Source: Marinobacter salarius (GTDB lineage: Bacteria; Pseudomonadota; Gammaproteobacteria; Pseudomonadales; Oleiphilaceae). From it: 64,000 nt of DNA. The position numbers and the translations under genes were made by a program. The notes beneath the pieces are model-generated. The model was not told where the DNA came from and made no database searches. It was given only the letters and a program-made list of their open reading frames with translations. The stretch lies in assembly GCF_032922745.1 (NCBI RefSeq), contig NZ_CP136693.1:3720001-3784000 (forward strand), in the 5' to 3' direction. Positions 33,278 to 42,213 of the stretch are shown here, piece after piece (the stretch's first letter is position 1; each line of letters begins with the position of its first letter).

Positions 33278-35120
33278 TGCACTGCCCTCCCCTGCTGTCC
33301 ACGGCTCGGGGCAGAGGCATCGCCAGCGGGTTTGGTACCCAGGTGTACTGCGACTCACGATCCGGACGCTTGAAAAGGCGGGTCATCAGGTTGCTTTTGT
33401 TCGGAATGGGCTCGCCGGCCAACAGCCTGCCCAGAACATCGGCCGCCCAGGGATCGTCGGTGCCTGCGAGCCAGTTGCGCACTTCACTGGCAAGCGCGTT
33501 CCACAACCGGAGTTCGATGTGGTTCTCCCCCCGGGAGAGGCAGGCCACGGCCTGGAACAGGTGGTTCACCAACAGACAGTACGCGATCCGCTTCCAGGCC
33601 TTGTCCTGGCTGTAATGAACAGACGCCAGCGTTTGTTCATCAAGGGTATCAGGCAGCCCTCCTGACCAGCGGCCCGGTACCAGTTTTGTTCCCTCCAGGT
33701 CACGAACAAAGACCTGAACGGGGTATCCCTCCCGAATACCAACCACCACGTTCTGAAGGTGTGGTTCAAAAACCACACCATGATGGAACAGCGACTCAAA
33801 GAGCGGAGGGATGAGTAAGGCGAGATACTGTTCAAACCATCGTATTCTGGCGTCCTGTTCGTTGACGCCGGTGGCGGCAGCCAGTGTTCCGGCGGCCTCC
33901 GTGGCCGGGCAGCGACCGAAGCGGTCGTCGCTGAACAGCGCGGCGGCCAGCACGGGTGTTACGCCTGCGTCCAGATACTGTTCGAGGTTGTCCCGCATAA
34001 TAACGCCAAAACCCTCCGCGATGCTCCGGCGGTCAGGCTCGGGGTGATCGGCAAAATCAAGGGTCTGGTAGGCTGGCTCGTACAGTAGACGGAATCCGCG
34101 CCACCGCGCCAGTGAAGGCGCAAGGTGAGCCTTGAGGGCTGCAGAGAGGGCAACGGCGCTTTCCAGTTCATAGACGGCATTTTTCCGAATGCAGTTGGTC
34201 AGCCGGACATGGGTTGAGAATTTCAGGAAATAGGGGTTGCCCGGTTGGTAAAGCGTTCGAACCGACGCTGTTGGGTAGAACCGTGGGCCGGCCTGCCCCA
34301 GTGGTAAGATCCGCCCTGAGCGGATAGCGCTGCAGACGATGGGCAGGCGCATGAGGTAGCGTGCCTGCCAGGGGTGCACAGGAATCGTGACCCATCCGTC
34401 GGGCAGGTCGAGCCCTACGCTCGCGTCTGACCCGAAGGCCGGCCCGGCAATGTCACCGCGGGTGCGAAGATCGCCCGGATGAACCGCGAAGTAATAGAGG
34501 GCAAACCCCGCGCCCATTTCCGGGGAATATTGCAGGATATCCTCCGGGTCGAACCCTTCCCTGGATTTTGGTGCCGGGTGGTAACGGTGCCCGAAACTCA
34601 GGGATTGCTCAGACCAGCGGAAGGCGTCCAGCCCCTGCCCCCAATCGGCGGGAACGCGGGTGTATTCGAGAATGCTCCGCATGACGTTCCGGCTGAGAAG
34701 AATCTGCCGGTAGAGCTCGCTGTTGAAAGGCTCTTCGAAACGCTGCGACATTTTATGAAGCAGTATCCGGCCCAGTTCCTCGAGCCCCAGCACCCGCCAT
34801 CCCCTGAGCGCAGACTTGTAGTATGGCGCAGACAGGTAGCGGTAGTTGCACGTTCGTGAGCCTCCTGCAACCAGAACCAGCAGGGAATCTTCGGAATCAG
34901 GGAAGCCGATGTGCAGTACACTGACAGGCTCCAGCGCCAGGCGAACCCGAAGCCCCTGTGGCCAGGACCGGCTCCTTTCGCCGCCCTGAACAGACAGCTC
35001 CCCGGAGGGCTCGGCAATATCCCGGCAATAACAATTCAGCAGGGCCTCCATGCTGGCCTGGTCCGCCTGATAGTCGCAGTGCTGATCCCTGAAATAATGA
35101 TGTGAAGCTGTCAATGACAT
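33270..35120 (-). CDS. pvsD: NIS synthetase (IucA/IucC family) PvsD
   Basis: 616 residues of a siderophore synthetase that adenylates a citrate carboxylate and couples it to an amine or alcohol. Family motifs seen are IPVHPWQARYLM, KFSTHVRLTNCIRKN, a late FEPHLQNVVVG and VFVRDLEGT. In Vibrio, PvsD joins citrate to L-serine. It lies 4 bp behind the exporter gene and overlaps pvsE. Confidence 0.9.
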   Translation of the reverse strand: MSLTASHHYFRDQHCDYQADQASMEALLNCYCRDIAEPSGELSVQGGERSRSWPQGLRVRLALEPVSVLHIGFPDSEDSLLVLVAGGSRTCNYRYLSAPYYKSALRGWRVLGLEELGRILLHKMSQRFEEPFNSELYRQILLSRNVMRSILEYTRVPADWGQGLDAFRWSEQSLSFGHRYHPAPKSREGFDPEDILQYSPEMGAGFALYYFAVHPGDLRTRGDIAGPAFGSDASVGLDLPDGWVTIPVHPWQARYLMRLPIVCSAIRSGRILPLGQAGPRFYPTASVRTLYQPGNPYFLKFSTHVRLTNCIRKNAVYELESAVALSAALKAHLAPSLARWRGFRLLYEPAYQTLDFADHPEPDRRSIAEGFGVIMRDNLEQYLDAGVTPVLAAALFSDDRFGRCPATEAAGTLAAATGVNEQDARIRWFEQYLALLIPPLFESLFHHGVVFEPHLQNVVVGIREGYPVQVFVRDLEGTKLVPGRWSGGLPDTLDEQTLASVHYSQDKAWKRIAYCLLVNHLFQAVACLSRGENHIELRLWNALASEVRNWLAGTDDPWAADVLGRLLAGEPIPNKSNLMTRLFKRPDRESQYTWVPNPLAMPLPRAVDSRGGQCNA

Positions 35121-35124
35121 GACT

Positions 35125-36306
35125 CTATTCCTCCTTCAAGCGTTCATGATGGTCGATGGCGGGGATGTTGGCCCGGTAGGAGCTCAGGGTGATGGTAAGA
35201 AGGGTCACCGCAGCGCCCAGCCAGAGTGGCGCAGTCTGGCTGCTCATACCCGCGGCGACACCCGCGAGTACACCGGCCGCGACACCGGCCCATTTACCAG
35301 CGCTGTCAAGGGCGCCAAAGCTTTGGCCCGCGTTTTCCGTTCGTGTAAGACGTGCGGTTTCGGCGTTGAGGGCAAAAAGACAGGTCGTCATGCCCAGCCC
35401 CATGACCAATCGTCCGGCGAGAATGGCGGCCGTTGTTCCGGCCGTCGCCTGAATAACGTAGGACAGTGCGAACAGTGTCAGGCCCGCGGGCAAGGTCCAC
35501 GGGTTACCGAAAAACACGCTTCGTCGCAGCGGGCTGACCAGAATAATCAGGTAGATGGCATGAGGGAGGCTGTAGAGAACTCCGGCCATAGCGGCGGTAC
35601 TACCCGTTCGTTCCTGGGTCCAGGGAATGAAGTAGGGAAAACTGGCCACCAGCGCGAAATTGAAACCGAAGTAAAGCAATCTCAACCGCAGCCAACTGGC
35701 GGATGCCGAAACCCTTTCACGGGAATGTTTCTGGTCACGAGGCCCACCCGAAACCGGGTCCGGGGGAGCGAGTTTCCATACCAGTAGTGCCGACAGAAGA
35801 GGCAGGATGGCCATATAGAGGTACAGACGCTGGGCTGGGACCCAGGTCATGAAGAAACCGAAAAGGATGGGCGCCAGTATCATGGCCGACCTGGCCGAGC
35901 CCTGCATCCAGTTCAGTGACTGGGTCAGGTTTTGACCGCGAGCAACGGTGGAAAGGTATGCGCTCGATGCGGCAAAGGTTCCACCCAGAAAGCCCTGAAC
36001 CATCAGTGCCATGGCAAAGGTGACCACGCCCGGCGCCAATCCGGCGATTACGAAGGCCACGGCCAGACCAATCTGGGCCCGCAGCAGCGACCAGCGGCGG
36101 CCGAAACGGTCCGCTATTCTTCCCCAGAACGGCGCCGCCAACGCCGTGCAAACCGTCGGGATAATATAGAACCAGCCCACCCAAACGGTGTGTTCAACCG
36201 CAAATGTGTCGGTCAGGATCAGCCCAAAAAATGGTGGCATCCCCAGCGCCACCAAGGCCGCGGTAAAGTGGCTGAGCAGGATCACCGGCAGAACAGACTG
36301 GCTCAT
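35125..36306 (-). CDS. pvsC: MFS siderophore exporter PvsC
   Basis: 393 residues, twelve predicted helices, with the MFS loop motif GRIADRFGRRWSLLRAQIG between helices 2 and 3. In vibrioferrin loci PvsC exports the finished siderophore. ATG overlaps the pvsB stop (ATGA). Confidence 0.88.
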   Translation of the reverse strand: MSQSVLPVILLSHFTAALVALGMPPFFGLILTDTFAVEHTVWVGWFYIIPTVCTALAAPFWGRIADRFGRRWSLLRAQIGLAVAFVIAGLAPGVVTFAMALMVQGFLGGTFAASSAYLSTVARGQNLTQSLNWMQGSARSAMILAPILFGFFMTWVPAQRLYLYMAILPLLSALLVWKLAPPDPVSGGPRDQKHSRERVSASASWLRLRLLYFGFNFALVASFPYFIPWTQERTGSTAAMAGVLYSLPHAIYLIILVSPLRRSVFFGNPWTLPAGLTLFALSYVIQATAGTTAAILAGRLVMGLGMTTCLFALNAETARLTRTENAGQSFGALDSAGKWAGVAAGVLAGVAAGMSSQTAPLWLGAAVTLLTITLSSYRANIPAIDHHERLKEE

Positions 36307-38099
36307 GACTCCTGCCCGAGAAAGTTTGGAGCCAGCTTGCCATAGAATTTATTGATGTCAGCGGCGCCGGTGCGGGACTTGCTTTCCAGGCTGCCTGCCC
36401 TGAGAAGATACTTGGTATAAAGCTGGCGATCCTCCAGCAGCACCTTGCGCGCTGGCTGAGTATTGACGCCCTCTTCGTCAAGCTGATCGAGGACGCTGAT
36501 CACCTCCTCACGAAGCACCTTATACCAGTGGCCCCTTGATCCGAGCCCCCGTGCGGCCAGACCCTCAAGGATAACCGCCAGGTTCAGTTGCAGGGTTATG
36601 GTGGTAAACATCTGAGCCAGGGGTATTTCATTATTGACCAGGATCCGTTGATCCCGGAGTTGCGCGACTTTTGACTCCATGGACGGCATCTGGCCGCATA
36701 GCCTGTCTGGCCACAGCCTGGGGGCGTCGTTGTCCTTGAAAAGCAGCTGCGGTGGCCGACCCGGCGTGAGCAGCACCATGGAGTTCTGCTGGTTGGATTC
36801 CAGTGCAATGCCGTAGACAAGCCACAGTCGCAGGTGCACCGTTAGCGTTAAGGCAACGTACTGACGCACCCACTCCGTCAGGTCGCCACTATTGAACTCG
36901 TCCGCCATCATCTGGGCAACGCAGCGACCGTCCGGGCTGTCGGCTAACAGGGAGGCTACGGGCACAATCTGCTGCTGGTCGGAAAACCCGCAAAACCGGC
37001 GCACAATACAGCCCAGCCAGGGCAGATCGCCAACGTGCAGGCCTGAGGATTCGTCGGTTACAGAAAAGGTCCCTTTAAGGACCGGGTCCTTGCCGGCTAT
37101 CTCGTGCAGGATTTGCTGAACCGTATGACCATCATAAAGTGTGCTCGGTTTGACCGTTCGAATGTTCCGGTTGCCCAGTGTGCGAATGGTCAAAGGGACT
37201 TTCACGTGGACCTCCGGCGCTGCCTCAAGCTGGAGGGTTCGTACCGACAATGTTGGCTGAACCCAAAGCGCAGGCGTTGGCGCCCGGATGACGCTGGCAC
37301 CGATGTCTGTGTTCGACAGATAGTCACTCAGCGCGGTGTCCCAGAGATGAGGGTGCACCGGCAACAAGTAGTGGCTGTCAGCAAGCCGGTTATCCAGTCC
37401 TACCTCGCTGAAATCCGGCCAGCAACCCGGGAGCTCGCCCACCGCAGTGACTTCCGGGCAGGGGACGGCAAGCCACCGTAACCGGAAACGCGGGGCAAAT
37501 TCAGGCGCGTACGCCGCCAGTGCCGCCTTATCAAAACCACTCTTGGCGCGGGCACTGGGGTAAAACGGATGATCGAGAAAAGCCGCGAGGCGATCGAAGT
37601 GGAGCAAGCGTTCGGATAGCCGGGGAAAATCCTTCCAGCTTTGCCCCTGATGGCGGATTTCGTCAAACCACCTGGACTGCTCCTCGTGGCAGAAGGAGGC
37701 GTGAGACTCCGCCGTTCTGCACTCATCGGCATAGACCTCCAACTGCTCCCCAGAGTCATCGTGTTCGTCCGCGGTGAGGCACGCCAAAACCTGTTCGTAG
37801 TGATTCACTTCTGACACGCTTCCGGCCTGGTCTGCGGACTGCCAGATGAGCGGGTCGCCACTCCACTGCCAACGCTGCATGAAGGTTGCGGGATTGACCG
37901 GCAACCACAGGATGCCTTGCGCCAGCGTCCACCGTAACCAGGTCGCCGGCGTTCCCGGGGAGCCGGGCACGCTGTCTACCCCAACTGCCTGAGAATCGCT
38001 CTGGCAGCCGGCCACGTCTTCGCGGATCAGGGCATCGACCAGCCTCTGGGTCAGATACTGCCCGGGGTCTGTTGAAGACAGAGCGGTGTTCCTGATCAT
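36303..38099 (-). CDS. pvsB: NIS synthetase (IucA/IucC family) PvsB
   Basis: 598 residues, the second IucA/IucC enzyme. It shows LLPVHPHLWDTAL, KVPLTIRTLGNRNIR, ALESNQQNSMVLL and LLFKDNDAPRL. The family knowledge is that PvsB closes the molecule by joining the citryl-ethanolamine part to the alanine/2-oxoglutarate part. ATG at 38099 shares bases with the pvsA stop (TGATG); a start five codons upstream is less likely. Confidence 0.9.
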   Translation of the reverse strand: MIRNTALSSTDPGQYLTQRLVDALIREDVAGCQSDSQAVGVDSVPGSPGTPATWLRWTLAQGILWLPVNPATFMQRWQWSGDPLIWQSADQAGSVSEVNHYEQVLACLTADEHDDSGEQLEVYADECRTAESHASFCHEEQSRWFDEIRHQGQSWKDFPRLSERLLHFDRLAAFLDHPFYPSARAKSGFDKAALAAYAPEFAPRFRLRWLAVPCPEVTAVGELPGCWPDFSEVGLDNRLADSHYLLPVHPHLWDTALSDYLSNTDIGASVIRAPTPALWVQPTLSVRTLQLEAAPEVHVKVPLTIRTLGNRNIRTVKPSTLYDGHTVQQILHEIAGKDPVLKGTFSVTDESSGLHVGDLPWLGCIVRRFCGFSDQQQIVPVASLLADSPDGRCVAQMMADEFNSGDLTEWVRQYVALTLTVHLRLWLVYGIALESNQQNSMVLLTPGRPPQLLFKDNDAPRLWPDRLCGQMPSMESKVAQLRDQRILVNNEIPLAQMFTTITLQLNLAVILEGLAARGLGSRGHWYKVLREEVISVLDQLDEEGVNTQPARKVLLEDRQLYTKYLLRAGSLESKSRTGAADINKFYGKLAPNFLGQES

Positions 38100-39310
38100 C
38101 AGCCTATCTCCCACTCTGCTTCAAGGTCGGTGGCCCATTCAGCCAAGGTATCCTTCACCCGGGAGGGATCGCTCGAAAACAACCGCAACACACCCAGGTA
38201 GTCCTTGTTTGAGTGGGTCAAGCGGACGTCATCACCCACTTCCCTCAACGGCTCAAACTCGGCAATGCCGTCACCGCACGGCTCCCTGCGCTCAGGAGCT
38301 GAACGGCGAACCCGCCCGCTGGTAGAAGCACTGAGATAACGTATCTGCGCCGCCTGCGTGGGCGGGGATAATTCAAGAGGGTTGCCAACATGGGCCTGAA
38401 GGATGGCATGGAACAGTCCATGATTCGTCATACGGTCAAGCAGGAATTCGCGGCCATCCCCCACCGTTCGGTAATTGATCTCGATAAGTCTTGGCCCATT
38501 GTCGGTTATCACAAATTCGGAATGGCAGGAGCCAAGGCCCACACCGAAGCGCCGTACCTGCCTGAACATCTCCTGAAGGTGAGGCCTTTCAGGCTGGTAA
38601 GGCACCCACGCCGCTTCAAGTTCGACAAAATGGGGAGGCTCGGAAAGCTGCACTTCAAATCCTCCGAGCGCAATCAGGCTGTTTCCGTCCCCAATGGTTT
38701 CCAGAGTGTGAACAGGGCCTGACAGAAACTCTTCCAGCAGCAGGGGTTGCCCGGGTTGTTCCTGCCAGAACTGATCACAGAATGATTGCAGTTGCGCAGC
38801 ATTGTCCAGGCGCCTGACGTTGAGGCTGGCAACCCCCTCCCGGGGCTTGGCAATACACGGGAATGGAACGTCGTTGATCACCTTCCCCAGGGATGTCTGA
38901 TCATTCACAGCCCTGAACCAGCATGCGCCATCATCGAGCGCTTTCAGGTACTGGCGCATGGCTGCCTTGTTTTTTGCCCGGTAACAGGTTTGCCAGTCTT
39001 TGCCCGGCAGATTCAGGTAGGCTGCGGCCAGGGCGGTCACCGTCTGCAGGTGATCGCTGTTGGAAAACACGCCCACGGGGGCCGGGAGTTCTGAGAGAAG
39101 ATCGAGAACAGACAGGGGATTAAATACATCACACTGGAGAATCTGTTCCGGATAGGCGGGAAGGTCCGGTTGACTGAAATAGTGGTGATGAGTCGCCGCC
39201 TGGTCTGTCAGCAGGATCACTTTCAGCCCCATCGACTGGGCAGCAGGCAGGAATCCCCGATTCAAGGCTTCCGTTGGAACATGAGCAAGAAAAAGTACGG
39301 TATCGCGCAT
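38099..39310 (-). CDS. pvsA: ATP-grasp amide ligase PvsA
   Basis: 403 residues. ATP-grasp features include FPCIAKPREGVASLNVRRL, LLLEEFLSGPVHTLETIG and the metal-binding LIEINYRTVGDG. PvsA of Vibrio attaches L-alanine during vibrioferrin assembly. It lies 37 bp behind the aldolase-fold gene and is coupled to pvsB. Confidence 0.87.
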   Translation of the reverse strand: MRDTVLFLAHVPTEALNRGFLPAAQSMGLKVILLTDQAATHHHYFSQPDLPAYPEQILQCDVFNPLSVLDLLSELPAPVGVFSNSDHLQTVTALAAAYLNLPGKDWQTCYRAKNKAAMRQYLKALDDGACWFRAVNDQTSLGKVINDVPFPCIAKPREGVASLNVRRLDNAAQLQSFCDQFWQEQPGQPLLLEEFLSGPVHTLETIGDGNSLIALGGFEVQLSEPPHFVELEAAWVPYQPERPHLQEMFRQVRRFGVGLGSCHSEFVITDNGPRLIEINYRTVGDGREFLLDRMTNHGLFHAILQAHVGNPLELSPPTQAAQIRYLSASTSGRVRRSAPERREPCGDGIAEFEPLREVGDDVRLTHSNKDYLGVLRLFSSDPSRVKDTLAEWATDLEAEWEIG

Positions 39311-39347
39311 AGAAAACTCTTGTCAGGCTTGAAGAAGAATGGTTGCC

Positions 39348-40133
39348 TCAGGGAGACGGCGGGCTCGACTCGGCACGGCAGGTCGCAAGGTGGGACTTGA
39401 GGTATTTAAAGAGCAAACTGCGGTCTTCTCCCAGGAGAAAGGCTCTTGCTCCCCACTCCTGCCATTCCGTCAATTGGTCAGGACTTCGGGGCAAAGCGCA
39501 AAATTCCACTGGACGCCCGCGGCAACTCTCGGCCAGTTCCGCGATGGCGTGATTGACAGACGAATGGAACGGGTCACCCGGGCAGCCCAGTGATTGCGAC
39601 AGATCGACCGCTCCCGGAAGCACCCAGTCAACACCGGGAACACCCAGGATGGCTTCGCGGTTGTCGATGCCTTCCTGATCCTCAATCATGAGCACAATGA
39701 GGACTTCCTGGTTGGCCTGCCTGAGGTAGTCTTTCAGCGGGAGGGTTCCGAAACCTGTTGTCCGGCCGCCGGTAATACCACGTTGCCCCGCAGGCGCGTA
39801 CCGCGCCATCTGAACAACGTCGCGCGCCTCTTCGGCATTGCGGATACGGGGAACAACGATCCCCTGTGCACCACTGTCCAGAGCTCGGGCAATCGCAGCA
39901 CGATCAACCCCAGGCACTCGCACCAGAGGTGTGACGGAGGCACACTCGGCGGCACGAATCATGTGTTCGAGGGACTCCGGGTTCGTGGACATATGCTCGG
40001 TGTCCAGTATGACAAAGTCATAGCCGGCATGGCCGATCATCTCTACCATCCATGGTGTTGGCACCGCGTTAAGTAGTCCATACGCCGAGCGGCCCTGGGC
40101 GACCTTCTGGCGTGTCTGGTTAACTGTAAGCAC
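39348..40133 (-). CDS. HpcH/HpaI-family enzyme, SbnG-like citrate synthase
   Basis: 261 residues of the class II pyruvate aldolase fold, the size of staphylococcal SbnG. Arg72 (LVRVPGVD), Glu151 (LMIEDQEG) and Asp177 (GAVDLSQ) fall at the same numbers as the reported SbnG catalytic residues. SbnG makes citrate from oxaloacetate and acetyl-CoA for siderophore assembly. Vibrioferrin contains citrate, so the same job here is a strong inference. It is the first gene of the biosynthetic operon, behind a Fur box. An ordinary hydroxy-oxo-acid aldolase is the alternative. Confidence 0.82.
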   Translation of the reverse strand: MLTVNQTRQKVAQGRSAYGLLNAVPTPWMVEMIGHAGYDFVILDTEHMSTNPESLEHMIRAAECASVTPLVRVPGVDRAAIARALDSGAQGIVVPRIRNAEEARDVVQMARYAPAGQRGITGGRTTGFGTLPLKDYLRQANQEVLIVLMIEDQEGIDNREAILGVPGVDWVLPGAVDLSQSLGCPGDPFHSSVNHAIAELAESCRGRPVEFCALPRSPDQLTEWQEWGARAFLLGEDRSLLFKYLKSHLATCRAESSPPSP

Positions 40134-40156
40134 ATAAGCTCCGCAAGCAATACGAT

Positions 40157-40175
40157 TTAAATGGTAATCGTTTAC
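40157..40175. promoter_or_regulatory. Fur box upstream of the vibrioferrin biosynthetic operon
   Basis: TTAAATGGTAATCGTTTAC matches 12 of 19 Fur consensus positions, 24 bp before the first biosynthetic gene. Supports iron repression. Confidence 0.62.
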
Positions 40176-40270
40176 ATTCGTATTTAAAAACAGTTCGGTT
40201 TCAAAAGCAAGCGCTATGCGGATGACATCGGGGTAATGTGAAGGACTGCCATGTCGCCCAGAACCTGGCC

Positions 40271-40336
40271 TCAGGGGCCGCTAGCCCAACTCCGGGCAAC
40301 AGGATCAGTGAATAGCATTGCCAGCAATCGTTTCAT
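40271..40336 (-). pseudogene. gene stub (MKRLLAML...), copy 1
   Basis: A good ribosome site (AGGGGGTCACC) and ATG open a frame of only 21 codons. The RBS and first codons closely match the stub at 46759-46800. It overlaps the end of the transposase fragment at 40333. It looks like the 5' end of a lost gene. Confidence 0.45.
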
Positions 40337-40515
40337 GGTGACCCCCTAAAGGTTCTATAGGTCACTGAATCCGACAAGTGAAAGGCCAGTTGTTCATAGC
40401 TGAAACCCAATGGCTGCCTTAATACCAGGCGGCACAGAACACTCTCTGCGTTCAGACCGGTTCGCCCTGCGACCGATACCGAGGAATCGATCAGATCCGC
40501 TGCTGGGAATCGTCA
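40333..40515 (-). pseudogene. transposase fragment
   Basis: In one frame this stretch reads ...GRTGLNAESVLCRLVLRQ and LGFSYEQLAFHLSDSVTYRTF before a TGA, a segment recognisable from the N-terminal part of DDE transposases of a widespread Gram-negative IS group. Both ends are missing and no inverted repeats were seen. It fills most of the 40176-40576 gap; the rest shows nothing. Confidence 0.65.
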
Positions 40516-40576
40516 CAGGATTAACCGCAAGAGCGTGATCGTGCTGGGTGAGGATGGCAGGAGGAGCGCTTACGTA

Positions 40577-40975
40577 TCAGGAGCCATATGCCCGTTCAAA
40601 CGATTCGAGTATTGGGCAACCATCAGTACTTGCTCCACAAAGGTTGGTCAGCAAACGCAACTCATCTCGCAATGCTTCCAGCTCGGACAGGTGATGTTCA
40701 ATCTCGGCCAACTTAAGACGAGCCAATTTCTGTACATTGGGTCTCGCATTTTTGGAATTGTCCCGAAAGCTGAGAAGGCCAGCGATCTCATCCAGGCTGA
40801 AACCCATCTTTTGTGCCCGCTTAATAAATCGCAAACGGGAAAGATCCTTGTCGCTGTATAAGCGCGCACCACCATTATTGCGGTGAACCCCGGGCATCAG
40901 CCCGATTTTTTCATAGTAACGCAGGGTATCGGCGCTTATGGCCAACGCCTGCACGACCTGGCCAATTTTTATCAT
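40577..40975 (-). CDS. MerR-family metal-responsive regulator
   Basis: 132 residues: winged helix IGQVVQALAISADTLRYYEKIGL, coiled coil, and C-terminal metal loop NLCGASTDGCPILE (Cys113, Cys120), as in CueR/ZntR relatives. The third cysteine near residue 77-79 found in divalent-metal sensors is absent (Ala77). No intact gene lies divergent to it now; the MerR-type promoter at 43685 is a candidate target. Confidence 0.87.
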   Translation of the reverse strand: MIKIGQVVQALAISADTLRYYEKIGLMPGVHRNNGGARLYSDKDLSRLRFIKRAQKMGFSLDEIAGLLSFRDNSKNARPNVQKLARLKLAEIEHHLSELEALRDELRLLTNLCGASTDGCPILESFERAYGS

Positions 40976-40990
40976 CGTTCAAATCCGGAC

Positions 40991-41021
40991 TTGACATTCG
41001 TTGAGTAAACAGAAGTGTACC
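40991..41021 (+). promoter_or_regulatory. possible divergent MerR-type promoter
   Basis: TTGACA, a 19-bp spacer and TGTACC lie 15 bp from the start of the MerR gene, pointing right. The spacer lacks a clear palindrome and no intact gene follows on this strand. Region 41022-41134 holds nothing recognisable. Confidence 0.35.
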
Positions 41022-41134
41022 ACTATCAGGATGCTCCCCCGCAGCGCTTCAATGTTGAGGATGCTTGAATGACCATACTGCTTCAAATGCATTCTTGAGT
41101 GTCACTCTCACTACGAGGGTAAAACCCAGCCCAA

Positions 41135-41701
41135 CTAGCGGTTCGACGTTGGATACCTCAGCATCTGAAGAATAAAGGTACCAAGCAGTACGAACACAGT
41201 CATTACCAGCGTGATATCAAATTTTACTTCCAGGAAGCTCTTGAACGCTTAGGCGTGGTGGAATCCAGCCAAGTTTTCTGAACACGAGCTCCATGAGGAT
41301 GCTGACCAGTAGGGAGCCACCTAGCCGCTCGGCTACCAACAACGGCCAGCCCAATTTGCCATAGACCAGAAGGCCCAGCTTGATAACCAGGTTGGTCGAA
41401 GCGAAGCTGAAGGCGAACGAGGCCTCTGCGGAGGCGCCCTTTTTGAACAGCGGCTGTGTGATGCTCAGAACCCCGAAAGTGCAGGCGGAACTGGCCACAC
41501 CGGCGTCGTGACACCTCGCCCGAGCAGCCAACGCACCATCGGGTAGGCGGTCATGAAACCCAGCAGTAACCCACCCCACATGACGAACCAGAACGCGATG
41601 GTGGTGGGCTGATAGCCCAGCACAAAAGCCACGACCAGCATCGTGACGCCCATACCGATATCAAAGGCGACGATCGCCAGCGCGGATATCTTCAGCGCCA
41701 C
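41135..41701 (-). pseudogene. frameshifted chimera: DUF4396-like start joined to a DUF318/ArsP-type permease end
   Basis: From the right, a frame starting at GTG 41701 reads FWFVMWGGLLLGFMTAYPM, typical of DUF4396 membrane proteins, and ends near 41465. Another frame then reads FGVLSITQPLFKKGASAEA and FSFASTNLVIKLGLLVYGK, typical of the DUF318/ArsP permease family, down to 41217. A third frame continues VKFDITLVMTVFVLLGTF to a TAG at 41135. Two membrane-protein genes therefore appear joined around 41500 and further broken by frameshift. A sequencing error cannot explain the family switch. Confidence 0.6.
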
Positions 41702-42205
41702 CCGCAGCCGCGACTGTCTGTGCCGCGTTATCGTTCATACCAAAGTCATTGGCCCGATGGCTGGGTGATTGCGCCCATCGACTGCCCGCCGACCGGTATG
41801 ATCAGATGTGCGTACGGGGTATTCGCCTTCATGACCCAGGGCGCTCCACTTTGCGGCGTGGTGGGGAATTGTTTCAGATCGGTCGGGTCGGGAACGATCA
41901 CCATGACGTGCGGGGGCATCTGCATGCCGGTGTCTGTCGTCATGCCATGCAGCATGTAGGTGAGGCCAATGCGCTCGACCTGTGGTGTTTTACCCTGGAA
42001 GCGGGCTTTGAAATAGGCACGGGACTGCGAATCCAGACAGGTTGGTGTGTCACCGGTCAGGCCTGCGAAGCGGCACACCCACTCGCCGCTGCCCTGTTGT
42101 AGAACCTTGCCCGCCCGGGAAAGCACGGTGGCATGTTTGGTAACCGATTCGGGGCCGGCGCTTAAAAGCGTCTGGATGATGGCTTCATCCGAATCCGCCT
42201 GAGGC

Positions 42206-42213
42206 TTTTTTTT
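42206..42213. repeat. 8-bp target-site duplication, left copy
   Basis: TTTTTTTT immediately outside the left terminal repeat of the IS, matching 43524-43531. Confidence 0.88.
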
